This document shows, one piece after another, positions 1 through 7,708 of a DNA stretch of 21,254 nt; position 1 is the stretch's first letter, and each line of letters opens with the position of its first letter. A program made the translations under genes and the position numbers. The notes under the pieces were generated by a model that ran no database searches, was not told where the DNA came from, and saw only the letters and a program-made list of their open reading frames with translations. Source of the DNA: DASTDH01 sp041167675 (GTDB lineage: Bacteria > Verrucomicrobiota > Verrucomicrobiia > Chthoniobacterales > JAFAMB01); assembly GCA_041167675.1 (NCBI GenBank), contig JBEEIB010000178.1, positions 1 through 21,254 of the forward strand, given 5' to 3'.

Positions 1-396
<396 letters not shown>

Positions 397-1078
397 AATC
401 TTTCGCTAACGTGAGTTAGGTGTCCGGCAGCTGCCGGACCAAAGAGATTCTGACCATTCATATCTTACTACTCTCTCGGACTCGCGTCCGAAAGCGTAAG
501 GTTGTCGGTCATTAATAAATATTAAAACCAAAAAGTGTTGACGTATAACGCACAACACAGTCTTCGCTGACTTCACCATTCTGAGTGCTTAAAAACTCAG
601 AACCAAACTTTCAATGAACTCGGTTCTTATTTGTTCTGGGCGACAAAAAAACTCAATCCGCCTCCGGCCAAACAGGGTAAATCAGGATCTCTCCCCATCT
701 ATTCAACCGGGACAAAATTGAGCCAATTTGAAGTCCCTAAAACTAGAAGAACACCACTCGCTCTTATTGGCGAGCCCCGCTTTCAACGGAGAAGTGTAAT
801 CTAACTTTTCTTTTGAGTTGGTCAACGCGATTTTTGCAAAAATTACGCGACATTCCCAAAGGAACCCGTAGAACTCGGGCCGGCAACCGTAGCGATCATT
901 TCGATCACCGCAAGCGGAAATTTGGAAATCTCTTTCCAACCTTTCCCGCTTTAGCCGCCATCCGGTTTCTCGGGGCCGACACAGTAGCAGGGGCGATCCT
1001 GACGTCAAACGAGTTTCTGAAAAATTTCGGGCCCGTAACGAAAAAGGCCGACCGACCAAGAAAACCCGGACCCAGAAT
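397..1078. other. rRNA upstream region, no convincing gene
   Basis: These 682 bases lie between the 16S 5' end and the amidohydrolase stop, both on the minus strand. The half next to 16S is AT-rich and carries several small inverted repeats, as expected of an rRNA leader. I could not fix a clean -35/-10 pair or a boxA motif. The frames open at 703-1137 (-) and 813-1082 (+) have unusual composition, no recognisable motif, and the first overlaps the end of the amidohydrolase gene, so I do not call them. Confidence 0.6.
422..600 (-). promoter_or_regulatory. 16S leader with three short hairpins
   Basis: Three inverted repeats precede 16S. A perfect 18-nt palindrome GTCCGGCAGCTGCCGGAC lies at 422-439, 26 nt before the gene. 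TCGGAC/GTCCGA with a 4-nt loop is at 476-491. CTGAGT/ACTCAG with an 8-nt loop is at 581-600. Leader hairpins of this sort can act in rRNA processing or antitermination; here that role is inferred from position alone. Confidence 0.4.
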
Positions 1079-2068
1079 CTAGAACCTAGAATCCCGCAGA
1101 GGGGAAGGCTTCGGCATCCGGAGCACGTTCCATACATCGTTGAAGATTGTGTCAGGAAACCCCTGAGCCCTGGAGAGCTGCAGCTTTCGCTCGAGAGGGT
1201 TTCTCATCCGGCGAATCCGGTACCACTCTTCTACTGAGACCCAACGCGTCATTCTCGACCAGACTACGGAGGTCATCACCGGATAATCGCTCCCATACAG
1301 AATCCGTTCCGGATCGTCGCGTAACCGGGCGAGTGTTTTCAGGTGGGTCGGTTGAGATAGGGCCGATATATCTCCGTAGAGATTCGGGAACTGCCGGCGA
1401 AGCTTGAGGAACTCAAGAGAATAGTCTTTGCCCCAAGGCAGAGCAGGGGCACCACAGTGGGCGGCGATGACCTTTACTCCGAGCTCGAGCGGCGCTCGCA
1501 GACAGTTTGGGTCCTGCAACTCCGGACGATAAGTCGGGAGCGAAAACTCCCCGCCGGTATGAGCCAGCAACGGCAGCCCGAGCTCAGCAATCCGTTTCCA
1601 AAAGCTCCGATACTTGGGCAGAGCAGGATCGACGATTTGGACGCAAGGCAAGAGTTTCAACAGGACGGCGCCGGCCTCCGCACCGGCTTCCAAAAGGTCG
1701 AGAGCATCCTTTCGACCCGGATGAATTGATATCCCGGGAAGTATCCGAGGATCCAATTTGGCAATCTGGAAGACGTAATCGTTCGGCACAAACAGCCGTG
1801 AAAGATCGGGCCGAGCTGTGCCACCCTCATCGTGGATATCGTCGCAAGCAAGCGCAACCAATCCCGCCAGCGACGAGCTATCAAGCCAAGTAATAAGTTG
1901 GCGAACGTAGGCTTCATCCAGATCGGCGCTTCGGCGGTCGACCTTCAGTCCAATACTATGCGCCATCGCCCGGATGAACGGAGCTTGCCACCACACGCTC
2001 TGAACACGACAACCGGATCCCGCCAGACCATTGCCAAGGAGATGGACGTGGATGTCGATGGGGTTCAC
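1079..2068 (-). CDS. Amidohydrolase_2 family metal-dependent hydrolase/decarboxylase
   Basis: A 329-residue TIM-barrel protein of the amidohydrolase 2 family, which includes ACMSD-like decarboxylases and various hydrolases; the substrate cannot be told. Visible ligands are the first-strand HxH (H7, H9 in IDIHVH), H116 in ISIHP, K138 in LLKLLP, H170 in LLAHTG, H204 in IAAHCG and D261 in YGSDYP, so the metal site looks complete. The start is a GTG, chosen because the HxH motif must sit near the N terminus. No Shine-Dalgarno is seen; a 7-nt repeat tract lies immediately upstream. It follows ubiX on the same strand with a gap of 96 bases, and the pair may be co-transcribed with the kinase gene further upstream. 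A decarboxylase role beside UbiX is tempting but unproven. Confidence 0.85.
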   Translation of the reverse strand: MNPIDIHVHLLGNGLAGSGCRVQSVWWQAPFIRAMAHSIGLKVDRRSADLDEAYVRQLITWLDSSSLAGLVALACDDIHDEGGTARPDLSRLFVPNDYVFQIAKLDPRILPGISIHPGRKDALDLLEAGAEAGAVLLKLLPCVQIVDPALPKYRSFWKRIAELGLPLLAHTGGEFSLPTYRPELQDPNCLRAPLELGVKVIAAHCGAPALPWGKDYSLEFLKLRRQFPNLYGDISALSQPTHLKTLARLRDDPERILYGSDYPVMTSVVWSRMTRWVSVEEWYRIRRMRNPLERKLQLSRAQGFPDTIFNDVWNVLRMPKPSPLRDSRF

Positions 2069-2069
2069 G

Positions 2070-2097
2070 GTCTCAGGTTGCAGGTTTCAGGTCGCAG
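2070..2097. repeat. Heptanucleotide tandem tract (4 units)
   Basis: Four consecutive 7-mers on the plus strand, GTCTCAG, GTTGCAG, GTTTCAG, GTCGCAG (pattern GTNNCAG). The tract ends one base before the amidohydrolase start codon read on the minus strand, so it occupies the position of its ribosome-binding site. It resembles the tract at 2721-2762. Confidence 0.7.
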
Positions 2098-2164
2098 GCA
2101 GCCTACGCGAGGCCGCCCACGTTGGCCGAATTTCCGCGGCGCTACCGCGAGGAAACTAGCATTA

Positions 2165-2719
2165 TCATTCTGGATTCTCGAACCAGCGGAAAGTCTTAGC
2201 GGATGGCAACCCAATCTGGTCGAGAATCCGGTGCACAACGGTGTCTGCGAGATCTTCGATGGTTGCCGGCCGAGCATAAAATGCCGGCATTGCCGGCAAG
2301 ATCACTGCTCCGGCCTCTATCGCCTGGCAACAGTTCCGTGCGTGAATCAAATTCCAGGGGGTTTCCCGTAAGACTAAAAGCAGTTTCCGTTTCTCTTTCA
2401 GAAATACATCGGCCGCTCTAAGAATCAGGGTTTCGCCGGTACCGGCAACGATCCGTCCCAGCGTACCCATCGAGCAGGGCACAATCACCATCGCATCGAA
2501 AAAGGTGGAACCGCTGGCAAACGGCACATTCATACTGCGTTCATTGTGTTCATGAACACCCACCGGAACTTGTAACTTCCCTAACTCGTCGCTTACTACC
2601 TGTTTGGCATAGGCACTCAAGACCAAATGTACTTCATTCTTTCCGCAATCGATCTGCTCGAGGAGGCGCTGTAGATAAATCGCTCCACTTGCACCGGTCG
2701 CGGCAATCACGAATTTCAT
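2165..2719 (-). CDS. ubiX: UbiX/Pad1 family flavin prenyltransferase
   Basis: A 184-residue flavoprotein that attaches a dimethylallyl group to FMN, giving the prenylated FMN cofactor used by UbiD-type decarboxylases. Family marks are the N-terminal TGASGAIY (residues 8-15), PCSMGTL (81-87), the segment RAADVFLKEKRKL and RETPWN (118-123). Length is normal for UbiX. The ATG start is fixed by the immediate Rossmann strand MKFVIAATGASG. No Shine-Dalgarno is visible: the sequence just upstream is a heptamer repeat tract ending one base before the ATG. A partner UbiD is not in the window. It lies between the FGGY kinase (upstream, 122-nt gap) and the amidohydrolase (downstream), all on the minus strand. 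A role in quinone synthesis or aromatic acid decarboxylation is possible. Confidence 0.95.
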   Translation of the reverse strand: MKFVIAATGASGAIYLQRLLEQIDCGKNEVHLVLSAYAKQVVSDELGKLQVPVGVHEHNERSMNVPFASGSTFFDAMVIVPCSMGTLGRIVAGTGETLILRAADVFLKEKRKLLLVLRETPWNLIHARNCCQAIEAGAVILPAMPAFYARPATIEDLADTVVHRILDQIGLPSAKTFRWFENPE

Positions 2720-2720
2720 G

Positions 2721-2762
2721 AGGTTTACAAGTTACGGGTTACGAGTTGCAGGTTACAAGCTG
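2721..2762. repeat. Heptanucleotide tandem tract (6 units)
   Basis: Six consecutive 7-mers on the plus strand: AGGTTTA, CAAGTTA, CGGGTTA, CGAGTTG, CAGGTTA, CAAGCTG. The pattern is close to C(A/G)(A/G)GTT(A/G). It starts one base upstream of the ubiX ATG. A related fragment, GCAACCT GTAACCC (2828-2841), abuts the kinase stop codon at the other end of the same gap. Confidence 0.75.
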
Positions 2763-2841
2763 GGCGCCGCTCTTCTCGTTGCGACACGTTTCAAAGGAGC
2801 AGGGAAACCCAAACGAATGCGAGCCGCGCAACCTGTAACCC

Positions 2842-4362
2842 TCAAAGGTAACCTCCGGTCGCAAGCCTTTGCGTTAACCCTTTAAATCGACCAAACACTT
2901 CCTGATAAAGGTCAGCGGATGCGGCAACCGGCAGGGCGCGCGATTTTTCGTCCAACTTGACACATTTTGCGACCAAGTCATTTAGGCTGCTGGATTTGTT
3001 GTTCACCAGATGGTCGACCCAGGCAGAGTGTAATGCTGCGCCCAGCGCCGCGCCCTCCGCGGTCGCGAGAGAGACTACTGGTACCCGGAAAACATCGGCA
3101 CAAATTTGGCGCCAAATGCCGCTACGGCTCCCACCGCCAATGAGCCGGATTTCGTTGGGTTTGATCCCAAGCTGTCGGAAACGATTAAGGCCATAGGCTA
3201 GTCCTAAGGTCGCTCCTTCCATGGCGGCTCGAGCTAAATGCGGCGGAGTCAAATTTGCCGGCCTCAGCCCATGGAATACGCCGACTCCATTCGGAAGGTT
3301 TGGTGTCCGCTCCCCATTCAGATAAGGAAGGAAAATGATACCATCCGCGCCGGGAGCGACGCCGCGGATGGCCTGGTCGAGCTGCGCGATATCCCATCCG
3401 AACAGCTTACGCACCTGTTCGGTCGCCACGGTCACATTCATCGTACAGATCAGCGGCAACCAGTTATCTGTGCTATCGCAAAAAGCGGCGACTTCTCCTT
3501 GGGGGTCGACCACCGGCTGAGCGGAAAAGGCGTATATCGTGCCTGAAGTGCCTAAACTGGCCGTCACCACGCCACTTTGCACATTGCCGGTCCCAATTGC
3601 GCCCATCATATTGTCACCGCCACCAGCGGAAACGATTGGCGAATTGGGGAGGCCCCAATCTTCTCGCAAGTTTTCTCGCAACAGTCCGCACGCTTGGCGA
3701 GATGAGCCTAGTGTAGGCAGTTTTTCCAGAAGATCGGGATCGATGAACTCCAAGATCGGCTCACACCAACGGCGTGTCCGTATATCCAGGAGTCCGGTTC
3801 CGGAAGCATCGCCATACTCCATCCGTTTTTCGCCGGTTAACCAAAAATTGATGTAATCATGCGGAAGCAGGATGCTGTTTACCGACTCGTAATTTTCCGG
3901 CTCATTCTGCTTCAACCAGAGGATCTTAGGCGCAGTCCAGCCGGGCAACATTGTGTTCCCCGTGAGCTTGATGAGGGCGGCATCGCCGCCGAACTCCTCG
4001 ATAATTTCGTTGCACTGTTTGGTTGTCGACGTATCGCACCAAAGTTTGGCCGGACGAATGACCTCATTCGCATCATTCAATACGACTAAACCATGTTGTT
4101 GCCCGCTGACTCCGAAGGCGCGCACTTCGGTTTTGCGTGAACCGATCTTCTGCAAGCATTCCAGGATGGTCGCCTCGGTCGCATTGATCCATTCGTGCGG
4201 ATCCTGTTCCATATGACCCGGCGGAAGATCTGGAACGAGATCGTAGGATTGTTGAGCCGTCGCTAGAATTTCACCGGATTCGAGATCCAGGACGATCGAT
4301 TTGGTGCTTTGGGTTCCGCTATCGATGCCGAGATAGAGCATAGAAGTTCCAAAGACTGCCAC
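2842..4362 (-). CDS. xylB: FGGY-family carbohydrate kinase, xylulokinase type
   Basis: A 506-residue FGGY kinase with the order and length of XylB, which phosphorylates D-xylulose to xylulose 5-phosphate with ATP in the cytoplasm. Seen are the N-terminal phosphate loop YLGIDSGTQSTK (10-21), SGQQHG (86-91), the GGGDNMMGAIG segment with the catalytic-base Asp at 250, and LIGGGSRSGIWRQICADV in the C-terminal ATP domain. The GTG start at 4362 is supported by AGGAG at 4374-4378, eleven bases upstream. The ATG at 4341 would give 499 residues beginning MLYLGID, closer to the usual N terminus, and is a real alternative. It is divergent from the glyoxalase gene and upstream of ubiX. FGGY kinases switch substrate easily, so another ketopentose or a polyol is possible, especially with a polyol importer 7 kb away. 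Confidence 0.9.
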   Translation of the reverse strand: MAVFGTSMLYLGIDSGTQSTKSIVLDLESGEILATAQQSYDLVPDLPPGHMEQDPHEWINATEATILECLQKIGSRKTEVRAFGVSGQQHGLVVLNDANEVIRPAKLWCDTSTTKQCNEIIEEFGGDAALIKLTGNTMLPGWTAPKILWLKQNEPENYESVNSILLPHDYINFWLTGEKRMEYGDASGTGLLDIRTRRWCEPILEFIDPDLLEKLPTLGSSRQACGLLRENLREDWGLPNSPIVSAGGGDNMMGAIGTGNVQSGVVTASLGTSGTIYAFSAQPVVDPQGEVAAFCDSTDNWLPLICTMNVTVATEQVRKLFGWDIAQLDQAIRGVAPGADGIIFLPYLNGERTPNLPNGVGVFHGLRPANLTPPHLARAAMEGATLGLAYGLNRFRQLGIKPNEIRLIGGGSRSGIWRQICADVFRVPVVSLATAEGAALGAALHSAWVDHLVNNKSSSLNDLVAKCVKLDEKSRALPVAASADLYQEVFGRFKGLTQRLATGGYL

Positions 4363-4373
4363 AGATCAATCAA

Positions 4374-4378
4374 CTCCT
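4374..4378 (-). promoter_or_regulatory. Ribosome-binding site supporting the kinase GTG start
   Basis: AGGAG on the minus strand, 11 bases before the GTG at 4360-4362. It favours the GTG over the internal ATG at 4341. It is one of the few clear Shine-Dalgarno sequences in the window. Confidence 0.45.
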
Positions 4379-4532
4379 ACAAACGCCTATTAGTATAGGG
4401 ACCAAAATTTATTATGGCTCGCACCATGGTTCGGGTCCGCGAAATCGAGTTCTGCGAAACCGCGCTAGTGGAATTTCGGTAGTTTTGCTACATGGAAGGT
4501 TGGAATTTTTCGGGTCCGTGCGACTTTTTTGA

Positions 4533-4913
4533 ATGGTAAAGAAGCTTCTCCACACCCGATATCGCGTTTCTGACATGGAAAAGACTGTTTCTTTTTATAA
4601 GGATGTCCTCGGATTGAAGGAAATACGTCGGCATACCTCGCCGCGCGGCTCGCAACTGGTGTTCTTACAAGCACCCGGCAGCGAAGAAGAAATTGAGCTC
4701 TGTAAATTTGACGAGAGCGGTCCGGTGAATGTTGGCACCGACATTACTCATCTCGCTTTCGAGGTCGACGATCTCGAAGCATTTGCCAAACATGCGGCCG
4801 CCAAGGGTTACCCGCTCAGCGATGGCCCAACCAAGACAGACTCCGGCGGCTTGATCGCTTTTATCGATGCCCCCGAAGGCTACGAAGTGGAATTAATTCA
4901 ACACGGGAAATAG
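4533..4913 (+). CDS. gloA: VOC-superfamily protein, lactoylglutathione lyase (glyoxalase I) type
   Basis: A 126-residue single-chain VOC protein. It aligns with E. coli GloA (ligands H5, E56, H74, E122) with H7, E55, H73 and E120 at the equivalent places, so the metal site looks intact. Glyoxalase I turns the hemithioacetal of methylglyoxal and glutathione into lactoylglutathione, a detoxification step in the cytoplasm. Other segments shared with the family are VSFYKDVLGLKEI (19-31) and IAFIDAPEGYEVELIQ (108-123). The ATG lies directly after a T-run with no Shine-Dalgarno. It is transcribed away from the kinase and converges on the LOG-family gene. Methylglyoxal detoxification would suit a sugar-degrading neighbourhood, but a different VOC lyase activity is not excluded. 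Confidence 0.9.
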   Translation: MVKKLLHTRYRVSDMEKTVSFYKDVLGLKEIRRHTSPRGSQLVFLQAPGSEEEIELCKFDESGPVNVGTDITHLAFEVDDLEAFAKHAAAKGYPLSDGPTKTDSGGLIAFIDAPEGYEVELIQHGK

Positions 4914-4999
4914 GGCTGGCCGGAGTTCGGCAGATGTAGATGGGAGCCGCACCCGCCGGGAACCCATGGGATGGATAAATGGACAATCCCACAATCCTC

Positions 5000-5596
5000 T
5001 CAGCGTGTGTCTTCGGATTTGCCAACTACTTGAGGCGGAAACCACCTGCTGAAAGGCGCCCGATAACTTCGGAATACGGACAACATTTGTTCAATGTCCG
5101 ACGCAAAAGTAATCATGTCGATGTGTTCCCGACGCATAAAGCCGGCTTGAACCATTTGATCGATCATGGCCCGAATCGGTTCAAAGAATCCGTTTACGTC
5201 CAGGAAACCACACGGTTTCTGATGAATACCGAGTCGAGCCCAACCCCATTGCTCAAAGATTTCTTCCAAGGTACCGACACCACCAGGTAACGCGATGAAG
5301 CCGTCTGCTAGTTCAGCCATTTTCGCTTTTCGTTCGTGCATGGTCTCAACGACAAGCAATCGCGTGAGTCCGGCATGGGCAATTTCCTGATCCACCAACG
5401 CGCGCGGAATCACTCCGGTCACTTTGCCTCCGACAGCTAGAACCGCATCGGCGACAACTCCCATAAGGCCGGCGCGGCCTCCGCCATAAACCAGCTGGCA
5501 ATCATTCTCCGCGAGTCATTGGCCTACGCTTCGTGCCACGTCCGCATACGCCGAGTCGTTACCAGGACTTGAACCACAGAAAACACAAATACGCAC
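5000..5596 (-). pseudogene. LOG-family (TIGR00730-type) nucleotide phosphoribohydrolase, interrupted by in-frame TGA
   Basis: Read from a GTG at 5596 the frame runs 198 codons and encodes a LOG family protein, a class that removes ribose phosphate from nucleotide monophosphates. The opening RICVFCGSSPGNDSAYADVA, then LVYGGGRAGLMG (35-46), MHERK (86-90) and the nucleotide-binding PGGVGTLEE (104-112) are all present. Codon 27 is TGA (5516-5518) in the same frame on both sides, with no length change. Without readthrough only the part from Met45 (5464), 154 residues, can be made, lacking the CGSS loop. Causes could be a C-to-T or similar substitution, a sequencing error, or recoding; nothing like a selenocysteine context is expected in this family. 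It converges on the glyoxalase gene and lies downstream of the methyltransferase. Confidence 0.85.
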
Positions 5597-5613
5597 GCGA
5601 GGACGTTTTCACA

Positions 5614-5677
5614 GGCAGCGGACTCTGTCGAGCGATCCACAACGAATAGGCGGGCTCGCCCGACAGTGTCACCTGCC
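5614..5677. repeat. Imperfect 17-bp inverted repeat with inner hairpin
   Basis: Arms at 5614-5630 and 5661-5677 match at 14 of 17 positions (GGCAGCGGACTCTGTCG against GGCAGGTGACACTGTCG). Overlapping the right arm is a perfect CGGGC/GCCCG hairpin at 5651-5662. It fills the gap between the methyltransferase stop and the LOG gene start. Either a small palindromic intergenic element or a leader structure; there is no T-tract for a simple terminator. Confidence 0.5.
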
Positions 5678-5691
5678 GGGAGGCAAAGCTC

Positions 5692-6705
5692 TCAACCTAT
5701 GGCTTTAGTCGCAAGAATAAGCGGCGAAACTCCTGGAGCATCCAGTTGACGAGGACTGTGAAACCCAGCCTGGGAGAGCCAGCTGCCGATTTCTTCGAAT
5801 GAGAATGTGTCTCCATCGCTCGAATGAAGGAGCATGTTGACCGCAAACATTAATGAGTGCGGAGGGGCCGTACGCGTTTCATTCACGAGCCATTCCGCAA
5901 TGGCAATGGTCCCGCCCGGAGCCAGGGTAGCGAACACCTTCGACAAAAGCTGACGACTCCGTTCTTCTCCCTCGGTGTGCAAGATATGTCCAAGTACCGC
6001 CAGATCATGCTGGCCTCCGAAATCCGCGGCTAGGAGATCACCGCCAGCAAAACGAAACCGGTCCGCCACTCCGTGCTTCTCCGCTGTCTCTTTGGTGACC
6101 TCCAAAACAGCTGGGAAATCGACAGCTGTCACCCGAGCTCCCGGGAAGTGCTCTGCCAGTACGATCCCCCAAACTCCAGAACCGGTTGCCAAATCCAGAA
6201 TGCTGCCAATTTCTCGTTTTCCTTTGAGCTCCGTCGCGAGGGTCGTGGCCGGGGCAAAGTTGATGTTGAATAGGGACTTTACAAATTCGCGAAAAAACTT
6301 TGCGCCCTCTTGCTCCGAATTGATCGTAACTACCGGTTCGCCGCTCTTCACCACCTCTTTCAGATTCAGCCAATGCTCGATCATTCCCGGGACAAAGGTG
6401 AAGAAATCGCCGCGGAAAGCTGGTTTGTTCCGAACTAGAAACGCTTCGCTTTCCGGGGTTAGCGCGTAGCGTCCGGCATCGTCCTTTCTGAGAAATTCAA
6501 AACCCACCAGGGCATTCAGCAACGCACGCAGGCCCCGGAAAGATGCTCCAGTCTTAGAAATTAACTCTTCCAAACTCGTCGGAGATGCATCAATCAAATC
6601 GAAGATTTGTAATTCGACGGCCGTTTGCAGGAGCAGTGGTGGCGCGAAACCAAATGCGAACTGTGTGAGACGCTCAGGGCTCGGCGCGGATTTTGGAGGT
6701 TGCAT
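5692..6705 (-). CDS. SAM-dependent O-methyltransferase (dimerisation domain plus Methyltransf_2)
   Basis: A 337-residue methyltransferase built like plant and bacterial small-molecule O-methyltransferases. An N-terminal winged-helix dimerisation domain (roughly 1-95, with LLLQTAVELQIFDLI and SFRGLRALLNAL) precedes a Rossmann SAM domain with motif I LDLATGSG (170-177), the acidic end of strand 2 in VTAVDFP, GGDLLAADFG and HILHTEGEE, where H243 is the likely catalytic base. The ATG at 6705 was chosen over the TTG at 6744 because family homology begins after it. The acceptor is unknown; such enzymes methylate hydroxyls in natural products, quinones or carotenoids. It stands alone, divergent from thiM with a 114-bp gap and 95 bp upstream of the LOG gene on the same strand. 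Confidence 0.88.
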   Translation of the reverse strand: MQPPKSAPSPERLTQFAFGFAPPLLLQTAVELQIFDLIDASPTSLEELISKTGASFRGLRALLNALVGFEFLRKDDAGRYALTPESEAFLVRNKPAFRGDFFTFVPGMIEHWLNLKEVVKSGEPVVTINSEQEGAKFFREFVKSLFNINFAPATTLATELKGKREIGSILDLATGSGVWGIVLAEHFPGARVTAVDFPAVLEVTKETAEKHGVADRFRFAGGDLLAADFGGQHDLAVLGHILHTEGEERSRQLLSKVFATLAPGGTIAIAEWLVNETRTAPPHSLMFAVNMLLHSSDGDTFSFEEIGSWLSQAGFHSPRQLDAPGVSPLILATKAIG

Positions 6706-6819
6706 GTTTTTGAGGGTCGTCTTACTAGCTGCCCAATTGCACAAATTTTTTGGCTCCGGCCTTCGAGGCGGGCTAATGATTATGAGCGCTTTCCTCGGAA
6801 AAACGAGTTTATTCCGCCA

Positions 6820-7632
6820 ATGGAAATAACGGCTGAACGCGTCTGGGCTGACTTCCGAGCGGTACGAGAGACTATCCCTCTAGTCCTGTCGCTGACGAAC
6901 TCTGTGGTGCAAGAGTTCACCGCGAACGCGCTGTTGGCGCTGGGAGCATCGCCCATCATGTCTGATGCGCTTGATGAGATCACGGAGTTGGTCGAAATCG
7001 CCAACGCTCTCAACCTGAATATTGGGACACCGACTCCACGGAGCGCCGACGCCATGGCGTTCGCAGCCCAAGCGGCTAAAGCCAGGCGGATTCCGATCGT
7101 GCTCGATCCCGTTGCGGTGGGCGCCACCAAGCTACGGCGCAGTTTAGCCGACCGTCTGTTAGAGATTGCGCCTTCGGCGGTAATCCGTGGAAATCAAGCT
7201 GAGATCGCCGCCCTTGCCGGCCTTCCTGCACTGGCTCGCGGAGTTGACGCAGCCGAATCATCAGAAAAAGCTCCCGTCGCCGTTCGTCAATTGGCGAAGC
7301 GCCTAGGAACCGTCGCAGTCGCTACTGGACCAATTGATTACCTTTCTGACGGCAAAACGGTGATTGCCGTCGATAACGGGCATCCCATGATGGAGCGGAT
7401 TACCGGTTCAGGATGCGTCGCAAGCGCCGTGATTGCTGCTTTTTTACCCGTGAATCCAAATCCCCTGGCAGCTGCCATTTCGGCAATGATCGTGATGGAC
7501 ATCGTCGAAGAACTCGCCGCGGAACATTCCCGCAGCGAAGGTCCAGGGAGCTTCCGTATTCGATTCATCGATACATTCGACCGACTCGAGCCCGAGCATC
7601 TCGAAGCGAGAATGAGGGTTGCGCGGGTCTAA
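6820..7632 (+). CDS. thiM: Hydroxyethylthiazole kinase
   Basis: A 270-residue ThiM, which phosphorylates 4-methyl-5-(2-hydroxyethyl)thiazole with ATP for thiamine salvage in the cytoplasm. Family marks are PLVLSLTNSVVQEFTANALLALGASPIM (20-47), LDPVAVGAT (95-103), RGNQAEI (123-129), ATGPIDYLSDG (168-178) and ITGSGCVASAVIAAF (194-208), whose Cys199 matches the conserved cysteine of ThiM. The start is the ATG at 6820, which gives the normal family length; there is no clear Shine-Dalgarno, and an upstream in-frame extension to 6625 would overlap the divergent methyltransferase. No ThiD or ThiE is adjacent. I looked for a TPP riboswitch in the 114 bp upstream and found no CTGAGA core. A heptamer-based inverted repeat follows the stop codon. 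Confidence 0.95.
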   Translation: MEITAERVWADFRAVRETIPLVLSLTNSVVQEFTANALLALGASPIMSDALDEITELVEIANALNLNIGTPTPRSADAMAFAAQAAKARRIPIVLDPVAVGATKLRRSLADRLLEIAPSAVIRGNQAEIAALAGLPALARGVDAAESSEKAPVAVRQLAKRLGTVAVATGPIDYLSDGKTVIAVDNGHPMMERITGSGCVASAVIAAFLPVNPNPLAAAISAMIVMDIVEELAAEHSRSEGPGSFRIRFIDTFDRLEPEHLEARMRVARV

Positions 7633-7633
7633 A

Positions 7634-7688
7634 GGTTACTGGGTGCAAGTTGGCCAACCCGCAACTTTGTAACTCGTGACCAGTAACC
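7634..7688. terminator. Inverted repeat between convergent genes, possible bidirectional terminator
   Basis: Perfect 9-bp arms GGTTACTGG (7634-7642) and CCAGTAACC (7680-7688) enclose 37 bases. They start two bases after the thiM stop and end 20 bases before the beta-lactamase stop. There is no run of T. The sequence is built from units like the 7-mers upstream of ubiX (GAGTTAC, AAAGTTG, CGGGTTG on the minus strand), so it may be a palindromic version of that repeat, with terminator as one possible use. Confidence 0.5.
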
Positions 7689-7708
7689 CTTGCGTGGCTT
7701 GCGGTCAC

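Noticed and set aside
703..1137. 144-codon minus frame and 89-codon plus frame (813-1082) beside the rRNA
   Set aside because: No family motifs, odd composition, and the first overlaps the amidohydrolase gene end.
2070..2762. CRISPR array from the repeated units
   Set aside because: Units are 7 nt, tandem and degenerate, with no spacers and no cas genes.
5516..5518. Selenocysteine or programmed recoding at the LOG-gene TGA
   Set aside because: The family has no selenoprotein members known to me, and the position is not a catalytic Cys; mutation or error is simpler.
6706..6819. TPP riboswitch upstream of thiM
   Set aside because: No CTGAGA core or matching P4/P5 pattern; only a minor CTCG/CGAG hairpin.
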